From Paracoccus zeaxanthinifaciens ATCC 21588 (GTDB taxonomy: Bacteria; Pseudomonadota; Alphaproteobacteria; Rhodobacterales; Rhodobacteraceae): 64,000 nucleotides of DNA. A program made the translations under genes and the position numbers. The DNA lies in the NCBI RefSeq assembly GCF_000420145.1, contig NZ_ATUJ01000015.1, positions 19,277 to 83,276 on the forward strand, given 5' to 3'. Shown piece by piece: positions 1-9,935 of this stretch. The notes under the pieces were generated by a model. That model was not told the origin of the DNA. It did no database searches and saw only the letters and a program-made list of their open reading frames with translations. How positions within the stretch are numbered: the stretch's first letter is position 1; every line of letters starts with the position of its first letter.

Positions 1-1592
1 GCGACCTGACTTTCCAGTCGGTCGCGCCCGCCGCCATCTACGAGGAAGGCGACCTGATCAAGCGGACCATCCGCGACCTGTATTCCAAGGAGATCGACGA
101 GGTTCTGGTCGAGGGCGAGCGCGGTTACCGCGTCGCCAAGGACTTCATGAAGATGATCATGCCGACCCATGCGGGCAGCGTGAAGCATTACCACGACCAG
201 ATGCCGCTGTTCGCCCGCTACCAGGTCGAAAGCTATCTGGGCGGGATGTTCAACCCGGTCGTGCAGCTGAAGTCGGGCGGCTACATCGTCATCGGCGTGA
301 CCGAGGCGCTGGTCGCCATCGACGTCAACTCGGGGCGTGCCACCAAGGAAGGCTCGATCGAGGATACGGCGACCAAGACCAATCTCGAGGCCGCCGACGA
401 GATCGCGCGCCAGCTGCGCCTGCGCGACCTTGCGGGCCTGATCGTCATCGACTTCATCGACATGGACGAGCGCAAGAACAACGCCGCCGTCGAGAAGCGC
501 ATGAAGGATCGTCTGAAATCCGACCGTGCGCGCATCCAGGTCGGCCGCATCTCGGGCTTCGGCCTGATGGAGATGTCGCGCCAGCGCCTGCGTCCGGGGA
601 TGCTGGAATCGACCACGCAGCCCTGCCAGCACTGCCACGGCACCGGCCTGATCCGCAGCGATGACAGCCTGGCGCTGACCATCCTGCGCGCGATCGAGGA
701 AGAGGGCACGCGCAAGCGCTCGCGCGAGGTTCTGGTCAAGGCGCCCATCGCCGTCGTGAACTTCCTCATGAACCAGAAGCGCGAACATATCGCCGGGATC
801 GAGACGCGCTATGGCATGGCCGTGCGGGTCGAGGCCGATCCGTCGCTGATCTCGCCCGATTTCGCGATCGAGAAGTTCAAGACCGCGACCCGCCAGGTCG
901 CCGAGGCCGCGCATGCCCCCCTGGGCGTCAGCGCGGACCTGATGGCCAGCATCGTCGTCGAGGAAGAGGACGACGAGGTTGTCGCCGTCGAGGTCGAGGA
1001 GGATGCGAGCACCGACGAAGCGACCGCCGAGGAGGCCCGTTCGGACGCGCCCCAGCCCGAGGCCGACGAGGATGGCGAGGGCCGTTCGCGCAAGCGTCGC
1101 CGCCGTCGCCGCCGCCGTGGCAATGGTGACCGCGCCGAGGGCGATCAGGCCGAACAGCAGGCCGAGACCGCTCAGGAAGCACCCGAGGCTTCGGAGGAGG
1201 AAAACGACGGCGAGGCCCGTTCGGAGGTCGAGGGCAGCGGCTCCGGTCGCAGCCGCTCGCGCAGCCGGTCGCGCAGCCGCAGCCGCCGCAGCACCGATGA
1301 TGCGCTGCCCGAGGTGGTCGATGCCGGAGGCGAGGAGCTGCGCGCCGATGCGCTGCCCGACGCCGCCGCGGCACCGGTCGAGACGCCTGCCGAAGAGCCC
1401 GTCGCCGAAGCCCAAGAGGCAGCCGTGACCGAGACGGCGCCCGTCGCCGAAGCGCCCGTCGCAGAAGCGGTCGCCGCCGAGGCGCTGCCCGAGGCCGTCA
1501 CCGCCCCGCAGGCGGTCGCACCCGAGGCTGCGAACCAGCCCGAGCCCGCGACCGAGAAGCGCACCAAGCGCCGCGGCTGGTGGGCCCGCTGA
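1..1592 (+). CDS. rne: Ribonuclease E, 3' part (5' end outside window)
   Basis: Endoribonuclease of the RNase E/G family, which starts mRNA decay and processes rRNA and tRNA precursors. The open frame enters the window (first full codon at base 3), so the S1 domain and start lie upstream. Visible are the DNase-I-like catalytic part with both metal-binding aspartate motifs (AIDVNSG and IVIDFIDM) and the zinc-link CQHCHGTG that joins dimers. After about residue 290 of the visible part the protein becomes an acidic, low-complexity tail with a run of arginines (KRRRRRRRR) and an RS dipeptide repeat, then Ala/Glu/Pro repeats ending in a basic KRRGWWAR. This tail is the usual variable RNA- and degradosome-binding region. 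A strong terminator follows 27 bp after the stop. Confidence 0.96.
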   Translation, partial: DLTFQSVAPAAIYEEGDLIKRTIRDLYSKEIDEVLVEGERGYRVAKDFMKMIMPTHAGSVKHYHDQMPLFARYQVESYLGGMFNPVVQLKSGGYIVIGVTEALVAIDVNSGRATKEGSIEDTATKTNLEAADEIARQLRLRDLAGLIVIDFIDMDERKNNAAVEKRMKDRLKSDRARIQVGRISGFGLMEMSRQRLRPGMLESTTQPCQHCHGTGLIRSDDSLALTILRAIEEEGTRKRSREVLVKAPIAVVNFLMNQKREHIAGIETRYGMAVRVEADPSLISPDFAIEKFKTATRQVAEAAHAPLGVSADLMASIVVEEEDDEVVAVEVEEDASTDEATAEEARSDAPQPEADEDGEGRSRKRRRRRRRRGNGDRAEGDQAEQQAETAQEAPEASEEENDGEARSEVEGSGSGRSRSRSRSRSRSRRSTDDALPEVVDAGGEELRADALPDAAAAPVETPAEEPVAEAQEAAVTETAPVAEAPVAEAVAAEALPEAVTAPQAVAPEAANQPEPATEKRTKRRGWWAR

Positions 1593-1619
1593 TCCAGCAC
1601 GCCAAAACGACCAATCATG

Positions 1620-1648
1620 GGGGCGCAGGGAAACCTGCGCCCCTTTTT
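1620..1648 (+). terminator. Rho-independent terminator of rne
   Basis: Perfect 10-bp stem GGGGCGCAGG / CCTGCGCCCC with a GAAA tetraloop, followed by five T. It lies 27 bp after the rne stop and separates rne from ccdA. Confidence 0.9.
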
Positions 1649-1729
1649 CGTGACAGCCGCCCCCGCGACCCACGAAGGCGTGACAGCCTGGCGGCTATCT
1701 TTCCACGGTGGGCTGGCTAAGTTGCTGGC

Positions 1730-2473
1730 ATGTTTGGAATCGAGCTCGCCACCGCCGCCTTTCTTCCCGCCGCCTTCGTCGCGCTTCTGGCGGGCGTGCT
1801 GTCCTTCCTGTCGCCCTGCGTGCTGCCCATCGTGCCGCCCTATCTGGCCTATATGACCGGGGTGGGCGTGAACGGCCTTCGGGCGCGCGAACGCAGTGCC
1901 GTCCTGCCGGCGCTGTTCTTCGTGCTGGGCCTGTCGACGGTCTTCCTGATCATGGGCTTCGCGGCATCGGCCTTCGGGCGGGCCTTCTTGGCATATCAGG
2001 ACTGGCTGGCGCGGGCGGCGGGCGTCATGGTCATCGTGATGGGCCTGCATTTCCTGCACGTGATCCGCATCCCGATCCTGGACCAGGAGGCGCGGATGCA
2101 GACCGGGTCGGGGCAGGGCGGGGCGCTTGGGGCCTATGTGCTGGGCCTTGCCTTCGCCTTCGGCTGGACGCCCTGCATCGGGCCGCAACTGGGCATGATC
2201 CTGTCGCTTGCGGCCTCGGGGGGCGAGCTGTCGCGCGGCACAGCACTTCTGGCGGTCTATGCGCTTGGGCTGGGGATCCCGTTCCTGCTGGCCGCGATCT
2301 TCATCAACCGCGCGATTGGGGTAATGAATCGCATCAAGCCCTGGTTGAAGACGATCGAGCGGGTCATGGGCGCGCTGCTGATCGTGGTCGGCGTCATGCT
2401 GCTGACGGGGGCCTTGTCGGCAATCAGCTTCTGGCTGCTGGAGACCTTCCCAGGCCTTGCGATGCTGGGCTGA
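1730..2473 (+). CDS. ccdA: Cytochrome c biogenesis protein CcdA
   Basis: Inner-membrane thiol-disulfide transporter of the CcdA/DsbD-beta family. It carries electrons from cytoplasmic thioredoxin to periplasmic thioredoxin-like proteins used in c-type cytochrome maturation. The 247-residue protein is almost entirely hydrophobic with about six membrane segments, the family's usual size. The two redox cysteines sit in the expected proline-rich motifs, SPCVLPIVPPY near residue 30 and TPCIGPQLG near residue 147. It is a single gene between the rne terminator and ftsW and is not part of the cell-wall pathway. The ATG at 1730 starts directly before the first hydrophobic helix. Confidence 0.93.
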   Translation: MFGIELATAAFLPAAFVALLAGVLSFLSPCVLPIVPPYLAYMTGVGVNGLRARERSAVLPALFFVLGLSTVFLIMGFAASAFGRAFLAYQDWLARAAGVMVIVMGLHFLHVIRIPILDQEARMQTGSGQGGALGAYVLGLAFAFGWTPCIGPQLGMILSLAASGGELSRGTALLAVYALGLGIPFLLAAIFINRAIGVMNRIKPWLKTIERVMGALLIVVGVMLLTGALSAISFWLLETFPGLAMLG

Positions 2474-2608
2474 TCGCGCTGCCGCGAAAAAATTCGTCGC
2501 ATTGTTCATTTTTTCATTCGACTGTAGCGGCGGAGGCACAATCGCGCTATCATCCGCGTCAGACCCGGACCAACCGGGCAGGACAGAGGCAGTGACGGCG
2601 GTATTCCC

Positions 2609-3772
2609 ATGACCGAGATGGTCTTTGGCGCCACGCCCGCACGGGCGGGCGATCCCATTCTTCCACGCTGGTGGCGGACGCTCGACAAATGGGCGCTGGC
2701 CTGCGTGATCGGGCTGTTCGCGATCGGGCTGCTTCTGGGACTTGCGGCGTCGGTGCCGCTGGCCGAGAAGAACAACCTTCCGCGCTTCTACTATGTCCAG
2801 CGGCAGATGGTCTTCGGCGGGCTGGGACTGGTCGTGATGCTGGTCGTCTCGATGCTGTCGCCGCGCCAGATCCGGCGGATCGGCGTGCTGGGCTTCGCGG
2901 TGTCCTTCCTGCTGATCGTGGCGCTGCCCTTCATCGGGACCGATTTCGGCAAGGGCGCGACGCGCTGGCTGTCGCTTGGTTTCGTGTCGCTGCAGCCATC
3001 GGAATTCCTGAAGCCCGGCTTCGTTGCGCTCTGCGCCTGGTTCATGGCCGCCAGCCAGGAGGTGGGCGGCCCGCCGGGCAAGCTGATCAGCTTTGGGGCG
3101 CTGGTGACGGTCGTTCTGTTCCTCGCGGCGCAGCCCGATTTCGGGCAGGCCTCGCTGGTGCTGTTTTCCTGGCTGGTCATGTATTTCGTGGCCGGGGCCC
3201 CCATGATCCTGCTGCTGGCCGTGGCGGGGATGGCGCTGATGGGCGGGGTCTTCGCCTATGGCGCGTCCGAACACTTTGCCCGCCGCATCAACGGCTTCCT
3301 GCAGCCCGAGGTCGATCCCCGCACCCAGATCGGTTACGCCACCAACGCCATCCAGGAGGGCGGCTTCTTCGGCGTCGGCGTGGGCGAGGGGTCGGTGAAA
3401 TGGTCGCTGCCCGATGCGCATACCGACTTCATCATCGCCGTCGCCGCCGAGGAATACGGCTTCATCATGGTGATGGCGATCATCACGCTTTATGGCCTGA
3501 TCGTCAGCCGGTCGCTGCTGCGGATGATGAAGGAACGCGATGCATTCGCGCGGATCGCGGGGACGGGGCTTGCCTGCGCCTTCGGCGTGCAGGCGCTGAT
3601 CAACATGGGCGTGGCCGTGCGGCTGCTGCCCGCCAAGGGGATGACGCTTCCCTTCGTCAGCTATGGCGGTTCGTCGGTGATCGCATCCGGGATCGCCATG
3701 GGCATGCTGCTTGCGCTGACCCGCACCCGCCCGCAGGGCGAGTTCGCCGAAATCCTCCGTCGGAGGCACTGA
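2609..3772 (+). CDS. ftsW: Septal peptidoglycan polymerase FtsW
   Basis: SEDS-family glycosyltransferase that polymerises lipid II at the division site together with FtsI. The 387-residue protein has about ten membrane segments. Family motifs include [11 protein letters not shown] in the loop after the fourth helix, QPSEFLKPG, and near the C-terminus [10 protein letters not shown]. The N-terminal cytoplasmic piece with the PILPRWWR motif is typical of Rhodobacteraceae, which supports the ATG at 2609 although no strong Shine-Dalgarno site is visible. It heads the distal division/cell-wall cluster and ends 1 bp before murG, so they are surely co-transcribed. The 135-bp leader is A/T-rich compared with its surroundings and probably holds the cluster promoter. 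Confidence 0.96.
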   Translation: MTEMVFGATPARAGDPILPRWWRTLDKWALACVIGLFAIGLLLGLAASVPLAEKNNLPRFYYVQRQMVFGGLGLVVMLVVSMLSPRQIRRIGVLGFAVSFLLIVALPFIGTDFGKGATRWLSLGFVSLQPSEFLKPGFVALCAWFMAASQEVGGPPGKLISFGALVTVVLFLAAQPDFGQASLVLFSWLVMYFVAGAPMILLLAVAGMALMGGVFAYGASEHFARRINGFLQPEVDPRTQIGYATNAIQEGGFFGVGVGEGSVKWSLPDAHTDFIIAVAAEEYGFIMVMAIITLYGLIVSRSLLRMMKERDAFARIAGTGLACAFGVQALINMGVAVRLLPAKGMTLPFVSYGGSSVIASGIAMGMLLALTRTRPQGEFAEILRRRH

Positions 3773-3773
3773 G

Positions 3774-4859
3774 ATGACCCGAAAACTTGCACTCATCGCT
3801 GCCGGGGGGACCGGTGGCCACATGTTTCCCGCGCAGTCGCTGGCCGAACTGATGCTGGCCGAGGGCTGGCGCGTGAAGCTGTCGACCGATACGCGCGGCG
3901 CCCGCTATGCCGGGAATTTCCCCGAGGCCGTGGAGCGGCAGGTCGTGAACTCGGCCACCACCGCGCGTGGCGGCGTCGCGGGCAAGCTGTCCGCGCCGTT
4001 CCGCATCCTGTCGGGCGTGATGGCCGCGCGGCGGGCCTTCCGCGCGGACCGGCCCGAGGTGGTGGTCGGCTTCGGCGGCTATCCGACGATCCCCGCGATG
4101 TCGGCGGCGCTGACCATGGGTGTTCCGCGCATGATCCATGAACAGAACGGCATCATGGGGCGCGTGAACCGCATCTTCGCGGGGCGCGTCCAGCGGGTCG
4201 CCTGCGGCACCTGGCCCACCGACCTGCCGGGCGGGGTGCAGGGCAGCCATGTCGGCAACCCGGTCCGGGCGGCGGTGCTGGAACATTCCGCCGCGCCCTA
4301 TGCCGCGCCGGGGCAGGGGGCGCTGAACCTGCTGGTGATCGGCGGCAGCCAGGGCGCGCGCGTCCTGTCGGACGTGGTGCCCGCCGCCGTGGCCGGTCTG
4401 CCCGACGATATCCGCGCGCGCCTGCGCGTCAGCCACCAGGCACGGGCCGAGGATGCGGAACGCGTCACCGCCGCCTATGCCGAGGCCGGGATCGAGGCCG
4501 AGGTCCAGCCCTTCTTCGCGGATGTTCCCGAACGCATCGCGGCGGCGCAGCTGGTCGTCAGCCGCTCGGGGGCGTCCTCGCTGGCCGATATCACGGTGAT
4601 CGGGCGGCCCTCGATCCTGATCCCCTTCGCGGCGGCGGCGGGCGATCACCAGACTGCGAACGCGCAATCCCTGGCCGAGGCCGGGGCCGCCCATATCCAT
4701 CCCGAATCGGTGCTTGACGCCGAGAGCCTGACGCGCGACATCCGCGCGATCCTTACCGACCCCGCGCAGGCACAGGCCATGGCCGATGCCGCGCTGTCCC
4801 TGGCCCGGCCCGATGCGGCGCGGCGCCTCTATGACCTCGTGACGGAGATTCTGCGATGA
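3774..4859 (+). CDS. murG: UDP-GlcNAc:undecaprenyl-PP-MurNAc-pentapeptide GlcNAc transferase
   Basis: GT28 glycosyltransferase that converts lipid I to lipid II on the cytoplasmic face of the membrane. The 361-residue length is normal. The glycine-rich loop GGTGGH (residues 11-16), the VVGFGGYP motif near residue 100, IHEQN near 122, the second GGSQGA loop near 190 and the SRSGASS donor-site segment near 262 are all present. The start follows the ftsW stop by one base. Its end overlaps murC by an ATGA, so translation is coupled. Confidence 0.96.
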   Translation: MTRKLALIAAGGTGGHMFPAQSLAELMLAEGWRVKLSTDTRGARYAGNFPEAVERQVVNSATTARGGVAGKLSAPFRILSGVMAARRAFRADRPEVVVGFGGYPTIPAMSAALTMGVPRMIHEQNGIMGRVNRIFAGRVQRVACGTWPTDLPGGVQGSHVGNPVRAAVLEHSAAPYAAPGQGALNLLVIGGSQGARVLSDVVPAAVAGLPDDIRARLRVSHQARAEDAERVTAAYAEAGIEAEVQPFFADVPERIAAAQLVVSRSGASSLADITVIGRPSILIPFAAAAGDHQTANAQSLAEAGAAHIHPESVLDAESLTRDIRAILTDPAQAQAMADAALSLARPDAARRLYDLVTEILR

Positions 4860-6277
4860 ACGCGGCGACAAAACTGCCCGGAGAACTGGGCCCGATCCAT
4901 TTCGTGGGCATTGGCGGCATCGGCATGTCGGGCATCGCCGAAGTGCTGCTGACCCTGGGCTATCGCGTGCAGGGCAGCGACCTGAAGCGGTCGAAGATCA
5001 CCGACCGGCTGGAAACGCTTGGCGCGACCGTGTTCGAGGGCCAGCGCGCCGAGAATGTCGAGGGCGCGGGCGTCGTCGTCATCTCGACCGCGATCAAGAA
5101 GGGCAACCCCGAGCTGGAAGAGGCCCGCCGCCGCGGCCTGCCCATCGTCCGCCGCGCCGAGATGCTGGCCGAGCTGATGCGCATGAAGTCGAACATCGCC
5201 ATCGCGGGCACCCACGGCAAGACGACGACCACGACGATGGTCGCCACGCTGCTGGATGCGGGCGGCGTCGATCCGACGGTCATCAACGGCGGCGTGATCC
5301 ACGCCTATGGCTCGAACGCGCGCGCCGGGGCCGGCGAATGGATGGTGGTCGAGGCCGACGAGAGCGACGGCAGCTTCAACCGCCTGCCCGCCGACATCGC
5401 CATCGTCACCAATATCGACCCCGAGCACATGGAGCATTGGGGCAGCTTCGACGCGCTGCGGCAGGGCTTTTACAATTTCGCATCGGGCATTCCCTTCTAT
5501 GGCCTGGCGGTCTGCTGCACCGACCACCCCGAGGTGCAGGCCCTGGTCGGACGCCTGACCGACCGCCGCGTCGTCACCTTCGGCTTCAACGCGCAGGCCG
5601 ATGTGCGCGCGCTGAACCTGACCTATGAGAACGGCATCGCGCATTTCGACATCGCGCTGCAGGGCGAGGCGACGGGCGACGACATCCCCCTGATCGAGGG
5701 GTGCACGCTGCCCATGCCGGGCGATCACAACGTGTCGAACTGCCTGGCCGCCGTCGCCGTTGCGCGTCACCTGGGCATCAAGAAATCCGAGATCCGCGAG
5801 GCGCTGGCCAAGTTCGGCGGCGTCGGTCGCCGCTTCACCCGCGTGGGCGAGGTCGATGGCGTGACCATCATCGACGATTACGGCCACCACCCGGTCGAGA
5901 TCGCCGCCGTGCTGAAGGCCGCCCGCCAGGCGACCAAGGGCCGCGTCATCGCCGTCCACCAGCCGCACCGCTTCTCGCGGTTGTCCAGCCTGTTCGACGA
6001 TTTCTGCACCTGCTTCAACGAGGCCGATGTCGTGGCGATCGGTGACGTCTATGCCGCGGGCGAGGATCCGATCCCCGGCGCGGGTCGCGACGACCTGGTG
6101 GCCGGGCTGATCGCGCATGGCCACCGCCACGCACGCGCCGTCATGGACGAGGACGACCTGGAGCGCCTTGTCCGAGAGCAGGCCCGTCCGGGCGACATGG
6201 TGGTCTGCCTGGGCGCGGGCACCATCTCGGCCTGGGCGAACGCGCTTCCGGCGCGATTGCAGGGCAAGGCCGCGTGA
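4856..6277 (+). CDS. murC: UDP-N-acetylmuramate--L-alanine ligase
   Basis: Mur ligase that adds the first amino acid (L-Ala) to UDP-MurNAc using ATP, in the cytoplasm. Its 473 residues show the N-terminal Rossmann motif GIGGIGMSG, the ATP loop GTHGKTTTT near residue 118, the EADESDGSF motif that contacts Mg and substrate, and the C-terminal DDYGHHPVE segment. All are diagnostic for MurC rather than MurD/E/F. The start shares an ATGA with the murG stop. The stop shares a GTGA with the next small gene. Confidence 0.97.
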   Translation: MNAATKLPGELGPIHFVGIGGIGMSGIAEVLLTLGYRVQGSDLKRSKITDRLETLGATVFEGQRAENVEGAGVVVISTAIKKGNPELEEARRRGLPIVRRAEMLAELMRMKSNIAIAGTHGKTTTTTMVATLLDAGGVDPTVINGGVIHAYGSNARAGAGEWMVVEADESDGSFNRLPADIAIVTNIDPEHMEHWGSFDALRQGFYNFASGIPFYGLAVCCTDHPEVQALVGRLTDRRVVTFGFNAQADVRALNLTYENGIAHFDIALQGEATGDDIPLIEGCTLPMPGDHNVSNCLAAVAVARHLGIKKSEIREALAKFGGVGRRFTRVGEVDGVTIIDDYGHHPVEIAAVLKAARQATKGRVIAVHQPHRFSRLSSLFDDFCTCFNEADVVAIGDVYAAGEDPIPGAGRDDLVAGLIAHGHRHARAVMDEDDLERLVREQARPGDMVVCLGAGTISAWANALPARLQGKAA

Positions 6278-6552
6278 CGCTGGCGCAGCATCTCTCGGCG
6301 CCGGGCCTGGCGCTGGTCGCATCGGCGGCGTTCCTGCTGGTCGCGGCCCTGCGCCCCTGGACCGAGGGGCGGCTGCGCCGCTGCCTGTCCTGGATGGTCG
6401 TGCTGGGCGGCGTTCCGACATTGGGCTGGCTGACGCTGCTGTGGGGGCCGGGCTTCGGCGTGGCGGGCTTTGCGCTTGGGGCGCTGGCGTTCTGCGCGCA
6501 TCCGCGTTCGGGCGGCCATCCTCCCGCGATGCCGCCGGGTGCCGGACAGTGA
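6274..6552 (+). CDS. Small membrane protein, DUF2484-like
   Basis: A 92-residue hydrophobic protein with two to three predicted membrane segments and a proline-rich end. It starts with GTG, which overlaps the murC stop in a GTGA, so expression is translationally coupled. Position (murC-X-murB in Rhodobacteraceae) and hydropathy match the DUF2484 family as I remember it; the family has no assigned function. The high-GC codon usage matches its neighbours, and a second similarly coupled small gene follows, so I take it as real rather than a chance frame. A role in cell-wall synthesis is inferred only from position. Confidence 0.72.
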   Translation: MTLAQHLSAPGLALVASAAFLLVAALRPWTEGRLRRCLSWMVVLGGVPTLGWLTLLWGPGFGVAGFALGALAFCAHPRSGGHPPAMPPGAGQ

Positions 6553-6905
6553 CGATCGAGACCCCCTGGATCATCGCGGCCTGCTGCCTTGCGGGCGCGG
6601 GCTTCATCGCCTGGGGTGCCGCGCGGTTGCGCCTGATCTGGCCGCTGCTGGTCCTGTCGCTGCTGTTGGCGGCCATCGCCCTGCAACTGCGCCTTGCCGC
6701 GCAGGGGCGCGACGGCTTTCACGACCTGGCCGCGATGACGGCGCAGGCATTCACCGTCCTGCCCGCCCTTCTGGGTGTCGCCACGGGGCTGGGCATCGCC
6801 TTCGCGCGGCGCCACCGGCTGCGCTGGCGCAACGCGGCGGGCGGTCTGACCGTGCTGGCGCTGCTGACCGCCGGTGTTGCCGCCGGGACCACCTTTCTTC
6901 TGTAA
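6549..6905 (+). CDS. Small membrane protein of unknown function between murC and murB
   Basis: A 118-residue protein starting at a GTG that overlaps the stop of the preceding gene in a GTGA. This start is internal to a longer open frame and is easy to miss. The product begins with [12 protein letters not shown] and is mostly hydrophobic: four membrane-like segments separated by short basic loops (RRHRLRWR near residue 92). I recognise no domain. The chain of coupled starts murC > DUF2484-like > this gene implies all are made together. Function is unknown; a membrane role in envelope assembly is inference from context. Confidence 0.65.
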   Translation: MTIETPWIIAACCLAGAGFIAWGAARLRLIWPLLVLSLLLAAIALQLRLAAQGRDGFHDLAAMTAQAFTVLPALLGVATGLGIAFARRHRLRWRNAAGGLTVLALLTAGVAAGTTFLL

Positions 6906-6953
6906 CCGGGGCCTGCGGTTGACGCCTGCGCCCCCCGTGACTACCAGATCCGC

Positions 6954-7889
6954 ATGACCGCTGACATTCCGACCCCCCGTGGCAGCCTGATTGCCAACCG
7001 CTCTCTCGACAGTCTGACCTGGCTGCGCGTGGGCGGCCCTGCCGACTGGCTGTTCCAACCCGCGGACGAGGCCGACCTGGCCGAGTTCCTGGCGGCGCTG
7101 GACCCCCAGGTTCCGGTCTTCGCGATGGGCGTCGGCAGCAACCTGATCGTGCGCGACGGCGGTATCCGCGGCGTGGTGATCCGGCTGGGGCGCGCCTTTA
7201 ACGGGGTCGAGATCGACGGCGACATCGTGACCGCGGGCGCGGCATCGCTGGATGCGCAGGTCGCGCGGCGGGCGGCCGATGCGGGGCTGGATCTGACCTT
7301 CCTGCGCACGATCCCCGGCAGCATCGGCGGCGCTGTGCGCATGAACGCCGGCTGCTATGGCACCTACATGGCCGACCGCCTGATCGACATCACCGCCGTG
7401 ACGCGGGACGGGCAGGTCGTCACGCTGGACGCCGCGCAGCTGAGGCTGGCCTATCGCCATTCCGAACTGCCCGAGGGCTGCGTGATCACCGGCGTCCGCA
7501 TGCGCGCGCCCAAGGGCGATCCCGACGCGCTGCATGCCCGCATGGCCGAACAGCTGGAACGCCGCGATGCGACCCAGCCGACCCGGGACCGCAGCGCGGG
7601 GTCCACCTTCCGCAATCCGGCGGGCTACAGCTCGACCGGGCAGGCCGACGACACGCACGAGCTGAAGGCTTGGGCGCTGATCGATCAGGCCGGGCTGCGC
7701 GGCCACAGCTGGGGCGGCGCGCAGATGTCGCAGAAGCATCCGAACTTCCTGATCAACACGGGCGGCGCGACCGCCGCCGATCTCGAAGCCCTGGGCGAGC
7801 TGGTCCGCCGCCGCGTCCTGGAGGAGAGCGGCCACGAGCTGCAATGGGAGGTCGTTCGCATCGGCGAACCCGGCCCAGAGGAAAGTTAA
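6954..7889 (+). CDS. murB: UDP-N-acetylenolpyruvoylglucosamine reductase
   Basis: FAD/NADPH enzyme that reduces UDP-GlcNAc-enolpyruvate to UDP-MurNAc, the second committed step of peptidoglycan precursor synthesis. The 311-residue protein has the type-II MurB pattern: an FAD-binding half with [12 protein letters not shown] and [13 protein letters not shown], the [18 protein letters not shown] segment, and the GSTFRNP motif with the catalytic serine. [14 protein letters not shown] near the C-terminus is also typical. It lies 48 bp after the small membrane protein in the same direction. A short GCCGG/CCGGC hairpin (7891-7905) follows its stop. Confidence 0.96.
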   Translation: MTADIPTPRGSLIANRSLDSLTWLRVGGPADWLFQPADEADLAEFLAALDPQVPVFAMGVGSNLIVRDGGIRGVVIRLGRAFNGVEIDGDIVTAGAASLDAQVARRAADAGLDLTFLRTIPGSIGGAVRMNAGCYGTYMADRLIDITAVTRDGQVVTLDAAQLRLAYRHSELPEGCVITGVRMRAPKGDPDALHARMAEQLERRDATQPTRDRSAGSTFRNPAGYSSTGQADDTHELKAWALIDQAGLRGHSWGGAQMSQKHPNFLINTGGATAADLEALGELVRRRVLEESGHELQWEVVRIGEPGPEES

Positions 7890-8049
7890 GGCCGGGTTAA
7901 CCGGCGAAAGCTTGCAAACTTATATTCTGAAACGAGAAAATGCGCTTTTGTGCGCAGGGCTTTGGCTGTATTCTTTGTGATGCGCGGGGCCTGACGGTCG
8001 CGCGCCTTCTTCATGAACCCCGATCAAAACGGGGATGAAAGGCAAATAC

Positions 8050-8985
8050 GTGACGGGCAGGTCGAGCAGGACAGCCCCCACAGTGGCCGTTCTGATGGGC
8101 GGACCCTCGGCCGAGCGCGAGGTGTCGCTGTCGTCGGGCCGCGAATGCGCGGCTGCACTGCGGGTGGCAGGATACGAAGTCATCGAGATCGCGCTTGGCG
8201 ATTCGCGCGGGGACGAGCTGGTCCGCCGTCTGAACGAGGCTGCGCCCGATGTCGTCTTCAACGCGCTGCATGGCCGGTGGGGCGAGGATGGCTGCGTGCA
8301 GGGCGTCCTCGAATGGATGGGGCTGCCCTATACGCATTCGGGCGTGCTGGCCTCCGCGCTGGCGATGGACAAGACCCGCGCCAAGGCCGCCTTCCGCGCC
8401 GCCGGACTGCCGGTCGTCGAAAGCGTGATCGCCGATGCGGACGAGGTGCGCGCCCGCCACGTGATCGCGCCCCCCTATGTCGTGAAGCCGAATGACGAGG
8501 GCAGCTCGGTCGGGGTCTATATCGTGCATGACGGCGCGAACGAGCCGCCGCAGCTGTCGCCCGACATGCCCGCCCGCGTCATGGTCGAGACCTATGCCCC
8601 GGGGCGCGAGCTGACGACCACCGTGATGGGCGACCGCGCGCTGGACGTGACCGAGATCATGGTCGATGGCTGGTACGACTATGCCGCGAAATACACCGTG
8701 GGCGGGTCGCGTCACGTGGTTCCCGCCGACATTCCCGCCGATATCCGCGAGGCATGCCTTGCGATGGCCCTGCGCGCGCACGAGGCGCTTGGCTGCCGCG
8801 GGCTGTCGCGCACCGATTTCCGTTGGGACGACACGCGCGGTCTGGACGGGCTGGTCATCCTCGAGGTGAACACCCAGCCCGGCATGACGCCGACCTCGCT
8901 TGCGCCCGAACAGGCGGCGCATGCGGGGATCGACTTTCCCGCCCTGATGCGCTGGATGGTGGAGGATGCGCTGTGCCGGTCGTGA
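8050..8985 (+). CDS. ddl: D-alanine--D-alanine ligase
   Basis: ATP-grasp enzyme that makes the D-Ala-D-Ala dipeptide for the peptidoglycan stem. The motif [17 protein letters not shown] is near the N-terminus, HGRWGEDG near residue 75, and the C-terminal ATP-grasp metal site [13 protein letters not shown] is intact. I place the start at GTG 8050 because GAAAGG (8037-8042) stands 7 bases upstream. The in-frame ATG at 8035 has no such site and would add five residues. The 311-residue product is the normal length. A small CCCCG/CGGGG hairpin (8018-8034) lies just before the ribosome site. The end overlaps ftsQ by 13 bp. Confidence 0.94.
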   Translation: MTGRSSRTAPTVAVLMGGPSAEREVSLSSGRECAAALRVAGYEVIEIALGDSRGDELVRRLNEAAPDVVFNALHGRWGEDGCVQGVLEWMGLPYTHSGVLASALAMDKTRAKAAFRAAGLPVVESVIADADEVRARHVIAPPYVVKPNDEGSSVGVYIVHDGANEPPQLSPDMPARVMVETYAPGRELTTTVMGDRALDVTEIMVDGWYDYAAKYTVGGSRHVVPADIPADIREACLAMALRAHEALGCRGLSRTDFRWDDTRGLDGLVILEVNTQPGMTPTSLAPEQAAHAGIDFPALMRWMVEDALCRS

Positions 8986-9914
8986 TCGATCACCGCCCCG
9001 GAAAGCAGCAGACCCATGACACGGCGCGTCCGCGCCGCGACCCCGCGCCGTCCCGCCTGAAATACCGCCTGCAGCGCATGTGGCTGCGCCCCTTGTGGCG
9101 CCGCGTCGCGCGCATCGGTGCGCCCGCCTTCCTGGCCGCGATGATCGGGGGGCTGTGGCTGTCCGACGAGGATCGCCGCGCCGCGCTGACCGACAACATC
9201 GCCCGCGCCGTGGACAGCGTCCAGAACCGAGAGGAATTTCAGGTCCGCGAGATGCAGGTCGAGGGGGCCTCGCCCGTGGTCGAGCGCGCGCTGAAGGCGA
9301 TGCTGCCGGTCGATCTTCCGGCCTCCAGCTTCGACATCGACCTGCCCGCGCTGCGGCTTCAGGTGATGCAGCTGGACGCGGTGGACACGATCGACCTGCG
9401 CGTCAAGCCGGGCGGCATCCTGTCGGCGGTCGTGACCGAACGGCAGCCCGCGCTGCTGTGGCGCCATGCCCGCGGGATCGAGATGCTGGACGAGGACGGT
9501 CACCGCGTCGCCGGCGTCACCTCGCGCGAGGTGCGCCCCGACCTGCCGCTCGTTTCGGGCGAGGGGGCGGAAGAGGCCACCCCCGAGGCGCTGCAGCTGT
9601 TCGATGCGGCCGGGCCGATCCTGCCGCGCGTGCGCGGGCTGGTCCGGCGCGGCGAACGCCGGTGGGACCTGGTGCTGGATCAGGGTCAGCGGATCATGCT
9701 GCCCGCCCAAGGGGCGCTGGTCGCGCTGGAGGCCGCGATCGCGATGGACCGCGCGCAGGATCTGCTGGCGCGCGACATCACCGTGGTCGATCTGCGCGAT
9801 CCCAAGCGGCCCGTGCTGCGGCTGGGGATCGACGCGCGAAACACGATCAGGACCGCCCGTGGCCAGCCCCCCCTGGGGCCGGACGGGCGCATCCTGCAGG
9901 ACAACGAAGGCTGA
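8973..9914 (+). CDS. ftsQ: Cell division protein FtsQ
   Basis: Bitopic divisome protein that links early and late division proteins. The start is GTG 8973, with GGAGGA 6 bases upstream, inside the end of ddl. The 313-residue product has a basic cytoplasmic piece of about 45 residues, one membrane helix (around residues 47-65), then a POTRA domain beginning at [10 protein letters not shown] and the FtsQ/DivIB beta domain ending in a Rhodobacteraceae-type tail. It lies between ddl and ftsA, the usual order, 21 bp before ftsA. Confidence 0.93.
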   Translation: MPVVIDHRPGKQQTHDTARPRRDPAPSRLKYRLQRMWLRPLWRRVARIGAPAFLAAMIGGLWLSDEDRRAALTDNIARAVDSVQNREEFQVREMQVEGASPVVERALKAMLPVDLPASSFDIDLPALRLQVMQLDAVDTIDLRVKPGGILSAVVTERQPALLWRHARGIEMLDEDGHRVAGVTSREVRPDLPLVSGEGAEEATPEALQLFDAAGPILPRVRGLVRRGERRWDLVLDQGQRIMLPAQGALVALEAAIAMDRAQDLLARDITVVDLRDPKRPVLRLGIDARNTIRTARGQPPLGPDGRILQDNEG

Positions 9915-9935
9915 AGCGAGGGGAGGGGTCGGATC

